Positions 4,102 to 9,061 of a stretch of 9,061 nt of DNA are shown here, piece after piece; position 1 is the stretch's first letter, and the number at the start of each line of letters is the position of its first letter. The translations under genes and the position numbers were made by a program. This DNA comes from Kiritimatiellia bacterium (lineage in GTDB: Bacteria; Verrucomicrobiota; Kiritimatiellia; RFP12; UBA1067). The notes under the pieces were generated by a model. That model did not search any database. It was not told the DNA's origin and saw only the letters and a program-made list of their open reading frames with translations. The stretch is taken from NCBI GenBank assembly GCA_017459225.1, contig JAFUDL010000402.1, positions 1 to 9,061 on the forward strand, read 5' to 3'.

Positions 4102-6687
4102 TTAACGCAGTCTCACTGATTCGATCGTCACGCGCAGATCGTCCACCTGCGTAGGGTCGAAGCGGAAGTGGTTGATCCGGCCGCGCCAGGTGCGGTTCGC
4201 ACCCACAGGGAAGCGGTAGTCGTGGAATGCGCCGTCGACCGTCACTGGCAAGGAGACCGACGAGACCTCTGCCGCCTTGCGCCCAGGTCCCGCCCAAAAG
4301 AGCTGGCAGTTCCCAGCCGCCACAGCCCCTTCCACCTTCATGCGCACCACCACCTCACTGAAATCACGCGCGTCGATGGGCGCGAACGACACGCAGATGG
4401 CCGGGTCGCGCGTCGTCGTGCGGAACGTGATTCCGCACGGCGAGGCCGCGAAGTCCGAGATGCCCATCAACGCGCGCCAGCCCTGCGTGCCGCCGCCCGT
4501 GAAATCCCAGGCGGAGACGCGCGGCATCGGCGCGGGCGGCGGGAGGTCGTAGGGACCAAGCCCTACGTCCTTCGGACCATAGTTGATCGGCCAGCCGCCC
4601 GCCGGACGCTTGCAGAACGTGTCGCGCACCGCCTCGTAGAATCCGAACCCGTGCTCCGCGTTAGGCTCGGCGTAGGAGCCCTCGCCCCACTCGTTGAGCG
4701 GCGCGAGGCAGAGGCGCTTCACGCCCGTCTCGTCCGCAAAGCGCTTCGCGTCCTGGCAGATGCGACGGAAGCCCTCCGCGCTTTTCCCGTAGATCTCGCA
4801 GTGGTCGTTCCATGGACGGTCGTCCCAGCCCGTCGAGAGGTTGGGCATGAACGGCAGGATGCCGGACGCCTGGCGCTTCCGCCACGCGGGCAGGCTCGCC
4901 TCCGCGCAGAGGTCGTAGCTGTAACGGCGACCCGACTTAGCCTTGCCGCCGTGGTCCATGAAGTGGTAGATGCTCGTCATGTCGAAGCCGCGGTCCTTGT
5001 ACGACTGCACGGTCTTCTCGTCCCAGTCCGCCTCGGGAAATTTCATCGCGATGAAGTAGATGCCCTTGTAGCCTGCCTCGCGCGCCATCTGACGCGAGAT
5101 CTCAAGCAGTTTCCTGCAGCCTCCCGGGCCGAGGTCGCGGTCCATGTTCCCCGCGGCCCATATCCACACCACGGGCTTGTCGTCGATGCGCAGGTACTCG
5201 GGCGTGTTGAAGTAGTTCTCGATCCAGAACTTCGTCACGGCGCGCTGGTCTTCCTCCGAGTGGCTGCCCTGCGGGTTGTGGTTCGCCCACATCATCGCCC
5301 ACTTCAGGTGGCGGCGGTACTTCGCCTTGTAGAACGCCTTAACCCAGTGGTCGAGGTGCTGGCGGCCGCGGTCCCAGTACCAGTCCACGTAGAGCGTGCG
5401 GATGCCGTTCTCAACGAGCCACTTGATCTGCCAGTCCACCACCTCGGGATTCGCCTCGTCGTACCATCCCAGCACGGGCTTGCGCTCGGGGCACACGTTC
5501 CACACGCGCTGCCACGCCTCCACGCGCGGCCAGCCCGGGAAGTAGAGCGCGGCGATGTCGTAGTCGGTCTCGACCGGCTTCGGCTCGGGCACGTACGACG
5601 CCTTCGCGAGGTTGAGCGACGGCAGCACCTTCACGGGCACCGAAAAGGGAACCGGGGCGACGCCATCCGCCTTCAGGAAGAGCTGCGCCGTGAAGGAACA
5701 GGGCGTGTCGACCTCGAACGTGGCGATGAAGGATTTCGTGTCGAGTCCGCAGAGGTCGCCAATGTCGGCTAGCGCGGCGGCGTTCGCGAGGCGGATGCCG
5801 GCGGGGAGCGGTCCGGCCGTCAGCGACACGTGGCGGGCGGTGCGGGTGCCGATGTTCTCGATCGACACGCGCACGGGCACCTGCTCGTCCACGCGGTTGA
5901 AGGCGTCCTCCGCGCGCGCGCCCTTCACAACGAGGTCCGCAGGGAGTTCGGGCTCCTCGCTCACAAGCACCACGGACGAAACCTGCGCGGCGTCAACGAC
6001 AAGATTCGTCCAGGACACCACCCCGCTCCAGTCGGAATCGGCGGCGAGGTCGAGGTAGATCTGGTGGACTCGTCCATCTCCGGGATAACGGAACCCCTTC
6101 TTGCGGAGACCGCTGCGCACCGACGAGGCCCAGCAGAACTGCCCTGTGCCGGGCGAGTCCGCCTTCACGTCAAGGACGAGCCCGCCCCACTTCTCGGCGG
6201 AGAACGCCGTCACCTTCGCCGAGGAGACGACGGCGACCGACGACACGTCGAACACGCCGCCCTGCGCGCCGGAGGGTGGGAAGTCGAGGCGCAGCTGGCC
6301 GATGCGCCGCTGGCACTGCCAGAACGGGCGCACCCGATACTCATGCCACTCGCCGTCGCCGATCCACTCGAAGCTGACGGACTGTGCCTGCAATGGTCCC
6401 TTGCCTGGCTCCATCCAGAAAAGCTCGCCGATGCCGGAGCGGTTCCCCTTCGCGCGGAACACGACCTCCTGCGCGGCGGAGGAGGCAAGGTCGAACGTCC
6501 CGCTGTAGATGTGCGTATCCACGCCACCGCACACGACATGCAGCGCGCCGTCCTTCATGGATGACGACGCAACCTGGTGCCCGCGCTTCGTCCACATGGC
6601 GAGCGACTCGGGCGTGTTCCATACGACTGATTTCGCCCCCGCCAGACAGGCGGCGAGCAGCGCAACAGAGAAGAGGCCGTTTTTCAT
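4102..6687 (-). CDS. Secreted multi-module protein with a WbsX / GH99-like catalytic domain
   Basis: 861 residues. The start at 6687 gives a signal peptide (MKNGLFSVALLAACLAGAKS). Residues about 22-153 and 155-245 look like two beta-sandwich carbohydrate-binding-type modules. Residues about 255-357 resemble a CARDB/NEW3-like Ig fold (VPVRVSIENIGTRTARHVSL). Residues about 375-700 are the Glyco_tran_WbsX / GH99-like TIM-barrel: YFPGWPRVEAWQ, PVLGWYDEANPEVVDWQIKW, YVDWYWD, MMWANHNPQGSHSEED, YLRIDDKPVVWIW, PLNEWGEGSYAEP at 663-675. Residues about 724-861 are a third sandwich resembling the first (both have an ELFW/QLFW strand and a W/F-HEYR/HDYR strand). The acidic residues in WYDE, YVDWYWD and NEWGEG are the likely catalytic set by analogy with GH99 alpha-mannan-type endo-glycosidases, but the substrate cannot be read from sequence. 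It should act outside the cytoplasm. The next gene upstream encodes a second secreted glycosidase-like protein. Confidence 0.88.
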   Translation of the reverse strand: MKNGLFSVALLAACLAGAKSVVWNTPESLAMWTKRGHQVASSSMKDGALHVVCGGVDTHIYSGTFDLASSAAQEVVFRAKGNRSGIGELFWMEPGKGPLQAQSVSFEWIGDGEWHEYRVRPFWQCQRRIGQLRLDFPPSGAQGGVFDVSSVAVVSSAKVTAFSAEKWGGLVLDVKADSPGTGQFCWASSVRSGLRKKGFRYPGDGRVHQIYLDLAADSDWSGVVSWTNLVVDAAQVSSVVLVSEEPELPADLVVKGARAEDAFNRVDEQVPVRVSIENIGTRTARHVSLTAGPLPAGIRLANAAALADIGDLCGLDTKSFIATFEVDTPCSFTAQLFLKADGVAPVPFSVPVKVLPSLNLAKASYVPEPKPVETDYDIAALYFPGWPRVEAWQRVWNVCPERKPVLGWYDEANPEVVDWQIKWLVENGIRTLYVDWYWDRGRQHLDHWVKAFYKAKYRRHLKWAMMWANHNPQGSHSEEDQRAVTKFWIENYFNTPEYLRIDDKPVVWIWAAGNMDRDLGPGGCRKLLEISRQMAREAGYKGIYFIAMKFPEADWDEKTVQSYKDRGFDMTSIYHFMDHGGKAKSGRRYSYDLCAEASLPAWRKRQASGILPFMPNLSTGWDDRPWNDHCEIYGKSAEGFRRICQDAKRFADETGVKRLCLAPLNEWGEGSYAEPNAEHGFGFYEAVRDTFCKRPAGGWPINYGPKDVGLGPYDLPPPAPMPRVSAWDFTGGGTQGWRALMGISDFAASPCGITFRTTTRDPAICVSFAPIDARDFSEVVVRMKVEGAVAAGNCQLFWAGPGRKAAEVSSVSLPVTVDGAFHDYRFPVGANRTWRGRINHFRFDPTQVDDLRVTIESVRLR
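5989..6029 (-). repeat. Source copy of a 41-bp fragment repeated at 6815-6855
   Basis: Within the WbsX gene these bases encode SGVVSWTNLVVDA (residues 221-233, the second sandwich module). The same 41 bases recur at 6815-6855 with three substitutions. Confidence 0.75.
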
Positions 6688-6854
6688 GGTCCTAGTTTAC
6701 CATATTTCAGGCCGTTCGTCTTTACGGCTTTCACTTGCAATTCACCAAATGGCTTGGAGGTTCCCCAATTCTCCAATTTTTTCGCGGCTGGCGAGGCGCC
6801 CCCGCGCCAAGCGAGGCGTCGACGACGAGATTCGTCCAGGAGACCACCCCGCTC
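6688..6854 (-). other. Gap between the two glycan genes, with a gene-fragment remnant
   Basis: No complete gene fits here. The left end serves as leader for the WbsX gene. The right end holds a remnant of a sandwich-module gene (6815-6855). Between them an A+T-richer stretch (about 6705-6785) has no clear terminator. Confidence 0.5.
6694..6702 (-). promoter_or_regulatory. Possible extended -10 (TGGTAAACT) close to the WbsX start
   Basis: On the minus strand ATATGGTAAACTAGGACC precedes the ATG at 6687. TGGTAAACT fits an extended -10, and transcription would begin at or near the ATG. The AGGA between is only two bases from the ATG, too close for a normal ribosome-binding site. A similar TGGTAAAAT occurs at 8941-8949 upstream of the neighbour. 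No good -35 is visible. Confidence 0.3.
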
Positions 6855-6855
6855 C
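6815..6855 (-). pseudogene. Remnant of a WbsX-gene sandwich module
   Basis: Matches 5989-6029 at 38 of 41 bases and on the minus strand still reads SGVVSWTNLVVDA, with two of the three differences silent A/G changes. It starts right at the stop codon of the 6855-8843 gene but in another frame, with no start codon of its own. In that frame the reading continues about 20 residues to a stop. It is the leftover of a paralogous module or of a local rearrangement. Confidence 0.65.
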
Positions 6856-8843
6856 TAAAGATCGGCGCCCATTTCCTTGAATTCGGCGGCGGCGTTGAGG
6901 AAGTGCGCCGTCATCCAGAACACTTTCCACTGCTCATTGTAGCCGCCGCGGTATCGACCGGGCGTGGGACGCCCGTGCAGTCCGTAGTTCGTATGCTGTA
7001 TCTGCTCGCCGATTGAACCGGACGCGTCCGTCATTTGGTAGCAGCTCCTGTACATCACCGCCGCAAGATGCTTGAAACGTTCGTCCTTGAGGTATTCCCC
7101 CATCCACCAGACGTCCGGCGTGCCGAGTACGCCAAACACGTCCAGATGCTGATTCTGCGGCGAAACGACCGTCCAGCCCGTGGACTTGAACGCATGGTCT
7201 GCGAGGCGTCCCGGAGGCATGGGTATGTCCCATACGACGGTAAAGGAGAGCATTACATACATGGAGTGACGGGCAAGCCTCTCATACCTGCGTACGGAAT
7301 CCCTGTCGCCAGTTTTCAAGGCGTGGCGCAAAAGGGCTACGTATCCCTGAAACGCCGCAAGCGCGCCCTCCTTGTCCTCGCATCCGGCATCGCACGATCC
7401 GCCCCAGTATGTCGCCCCACACACAAAGTATTTCCGCGCGAAGGAATCGGCGAGCTTCCGCGCGGCGGCTAGGCAGTCCGCATTTCCGAACAGTTCAGAG
7501 GCCAGCACAAGCGGCGCGACCAGAAACCCTGGTCCAGAGGAGGCCGGCGGCGCCCATTCCGGGCGCAGAATGTCGTGCGCGACGGCTTCAGAGACTTTCT
7601 GCGCGAACTTCCGCCATTTCGCCGCGTCAAGCCGTCCCGCACCTTTCCTCTCAGCGAAGCGGATTGCCTTGAGGATCGAATAAAGCCCCTGTCCGCAGGA
7701 GACCGGATCGCCTCCGCCCTTCTTTCCCGAATCCACGTCATATTGCACCGCGAACATCCCGTCACCGCGCACCATATCGCCGAACGCATCGCATATGAAA
7801 TCGAGCGAGCGCTGCGCCATCGTCCAATCCGCCGGGTCCATGTCCAGCACCGGTAACGCATAGCCGCACGTCGCGGCACAGCCGCACCAGCCAACCGTGA
7901 TCGGACTTTTCGGGTTGATGTCCTTCGGAAGTATCGGGAATCCGCAGACGCCGCCATCATATTCCACCCATCTGGAAACCGCGTAGTTACGCTTCGCGCG
8001 GACAATCCTTTCCTTCGGCGCGAACCGCGTTTCGTCAAACGGACTGAAGAGCGAGAGCGACGCCTCGACGGCACGTTCGACGCCGAACGCATCCTTCGTC
8101 GTCCTGCCAGTCTGGATCCAGAACGTCTTTTCGACGATCTGCCCCGGCTGGAGCGTGATGTACGCCTCGTCATACGGCATGCAGCCCGACGTAAGCTCCT
8201 TCACCACCGAACGCCGACGGTTGTATCCCACAGGGCCGGAGAGCATCACGATGTCGACGCCGCTCTTCGCCGTCTCCACGCCGAGGCTCCACCACTGGTC
8301 TTCGAGCACCGCCCCTCGCACGGGCGACGGCAAGGTGTGGACAGCGACGAAATCCCCGCCTGCGGCATTCTCGACCAGTGCAAACGGCATAGGCAGACGG
8401 TGTTCCTCGAATATCGCGAACTCGCCCTCTTCACCCGCGAACACGGGCACACGCCAGTCCCTGCGCCCCCTGTTGGACGGATTGCCGTAGAGCAGTATAC
8501 CTGGGATGAACGGTTTGAGCGCCACCGGTTCTCCCTCTATGCGGCAACGGACGGACAGCGTGACCTTCTCAAGCGGCGCCTTGCCTGTCCACGTCCAGCG
8601 GCGCACGACCTTCTGGAGGTTATCTGAAACATCCTCGGTACTGTCCTCGACGAGAAGCCCGGGCACATCGCTCTTCCACTCGTCCACCCATCCGTTCTTC
8701 CATCCGATTCCCGTCTCGGGCGGCAGAAGCCCAGCCGAAGCGGTCAAGGCAGCCACAGCCGCCACGCATATCGCCGTTGCAATATCGGCATTTGGTGTTG
8801 CTGTTTTCATGGCCGCCATTATCTCATATTGTCTCCTCATTTC
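6855..8843 (-). CDS. Secreted glycosidase-like protein (beta-sandwich + alpha-toroid), family not assigned
   Basis: About 662 residues. The ATG at 8843 follows a purine-rich GGAAGGGAAGTGGGAA and gives a basic MRRQYE start before the hydrophobic ATAICVAAVAALTASAG. ATGs at 8819 and 8810, or a GTG at 8867, are alternatives in the same frame. Residues about 40-285 are beta-rich (VVRRWTWTGKAPLEKVTLSVRC, YITLQPGQIVEKTFWIQTG). Residues about 310-660 are helical with repeated aromatic and acidic motifs (GWCGCAATCGYALPVLD, SCGQGLYSILKAI, GGSCDAGCEDKEGALAAFQGY, SPQNQHLDVFGVLGTPDVWWMGEY). This matches the layout of six-hairpin (alpha/alpha) glycosidases or polysaccharide lyases, but I cannot name a family or substrate. 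The cysteine content is high, as suits an exported protein. It lies directly upstream of the WbsX gene, so a joint role in breaking down one glycan is likely. Confidence 0.8.
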   Translation of the reverse strand, partial: EMRRQYEIMAAMKTATPNADIATAICVAAVAALTASAGLLPPETGIGWKNGWVDEWKSDVPGLLVEDSTEDVSDNLQKVVRRWTWTGKAPLEKVTLSVRCRIEGEPVALKPFIPGILLYGNPSNRGRRDWRVPVFAGEEGEFAIFEEHRLPMPFALVENAAGGDFVAVHTLPSPVRGAVLEDQWWSLGVETAKSGVDIVMLSGPVGYNRRRSVVKELTSGCMPYDEAYITLQPGQIVEKTFWIQTGRTTKDAFGVERAVEASLSLFSPFDETRFAPKERIVRAKRNYAVSRWVEYDGGVCGFPILPKDINPKSPITVGWCGCAATCGYALPVLDMDPADWTMAQRSLDFICDAFGDMVRGDGMFAVQYDVDSGKKGGGDPVSCGQGLYSILKAIRFAERKGAGRLDAAKWRKFAQKVSEAVAHDILRPEWAPPASSGPGFLVAPLVLASELFGNADCLAAARKLADSFARKYFVCGATYWGGSCDAGCEDKEGALAAFQGYVALLRHALKTGDRDSVRRYERLARHSMYVMLSFTVVWDIPMPPGRLADHAFKSTGWTVVSPQNQHLDVFGVLGTPDVWWMGEYLKDERFKHLAAVMYRSCYQMTDASGSIGEQIQHTNYGLHGRPTPGRYRGGYNEQWKVFWMTAHFLNAAAEFKEMGADL

Positions 8844-8965
8844 CCACTTCCCTTCCTTCCTGGACACACGAACACTTCATCCTTGACCACGAAGACATCA
8901 TGCCAAACGCGGCAAATAGTCCTTGAAGTCAACCTAAATTATTTTACCAAATCCACATTCCCGTT
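8844..8965 (-). promoter_or_regulatory. Leader and probable promoter region of the 6855-8843 gene
   Basis: On the minus strand this gap holds ATTTGGTAAAAT (8941-8949 as an extended -10 candidate) and, closer in, a consensus-like -35 TTGACT at 8932-8927 without a good -10 at 17 bases. A small TGCC-GCGTTT-GGCA hairpin lies at 8902-8915. The region is A+T-richer than the genes, as expected for a promoter; which site is used cannot be decided by eye. Confidence 0.35.
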
Positions 8966-9061
8966 TCATCTAGAAATCGTTCCAAATTTGCCCAGCGGGT
9001 GCGATTCTAAACCGTTGAACCGCTTGCGCGAAATGCGGTTGATGTCGAGGCCTGCGCCGAC
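8966..9061 (-). CDS. Possible C-terminal 31 residues of an unidentified gene, cut by the window edge
   Basis: A minus-strand frame enters from the right edge and ends at a TGA at 8968-8966. It begins VGAGLDINRISRKRFN. Of its first 16 codons, 14 end in G or C, which fits the coding style here and is not matched in the other frames. The last 15 codons are much less biased (TTA, AAA, TTT, AGA), so the natural end may have been altered or the gene may be decayed. No family can be named from so short a tail. Confidence 0.4.
   Translation of the reverse strand, partial: VGAGLDINRISRKRFNGLESHPLGKFGTISR

Noticed and set aside
4168..5772. A 534-codon open frame on the plus strand
   Set aside because: It lies wholly antisense to the WbsX gene, is made mostly of Arg/Val/Ala/His as expected from the complement of G+C-rich codons, and shows no domain.
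5989..6855. 41-bp pair as the ends of an insertion element
   Set aside because: They are direct copies that both encode the same protein segment, and the DNA between them is the N-terminal part of the WbsX gene plus its leader, so a coding-module remnant explains them better.
1..9061. tRNA, rRNA, insertion sequence or integrase
   Set aside because: Looked for on both strands; no cloverleaf-type sequence, no conserved rRNA motif and no transposase-like protein was seen.

Overview
The window reads as one gene-dense, G+C-rich stretch in which every gene I can support lies on the minus strand, so transcription runs from high to low coordinates. Three things suggest a gut-type Kiritimatiellota (Verrucomicrobia-related) genome: short secreted proteins with modules common in that group (a Fib-succ-major-type paralogous domain, and a C-terminal 'PVPYAWL ... 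YEAAAKAMAANG ... VWACYALGLDP' module), large secreted glycan-active proteins, and G+C-rich interspersed repeats between genes. This assignment is an inference from style; the window has no rRNA or other marker gene.

Layout, right to left. At 8966-9061 there may be the 3' end of a gene entering from outside. At 6855-8843 is a secreted protein of about 660 residues that looks like a beta-sandwich plus (alpha/alpha) toroid glycosidase. At 4102-6687 is an 861-residue secreted multi-module protein with a central WbsX / GH99-like catalytic domain. At 2306-3907 is an AlbA_2 + GHKL-ATPase + winged-helix regulator-like protein with a four-unit 11-residue repeat linker and visibly less G+C-rich DNA. 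At 1180-2205 is a secreted Fib-succ-major (TIGR02145/DUF1566-like) protein. At 167-805 is a short secreted protein carrying the Kiritimatiellota-type C-terminal module, whose 3' end runs into a repeat. At 1-64 is the first part of another minus-strand gene.

The two large secreted proteins sit next to each other with matching orientation and probably form a small glycan-degradation unit. The AlbA/ATPase gene lies downstream and has its own gap, which holds inverted repeats and a perfect palindrome.

The most interesting signal is a family of short modular hairpin repeats at 278-332, 846-901, 1006-1090 and 2253-2294, with a decayed relative at 927-953. One unit type has GTAG directly 5' of a perfect 8-bp hairpin. 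Two unit copies differ by paired, compensatory substitutions that keep the hairpin. Units occur mostly as inverted pairs with their GTAG/GTGG ends outward. This is the architecture of REP/BIME elements mobilised by RAYT (TnpA-REP) transposases in other bacteria. One copy lies in the 3' end of a coding region. A second oddity is a 41-bp fragment of the WbsX gene (38/41 identical) lodged directly after the neighbouring gene's stop codon.

No tRNA, rRNA, CRISPR array, integrase or transposase was seen.
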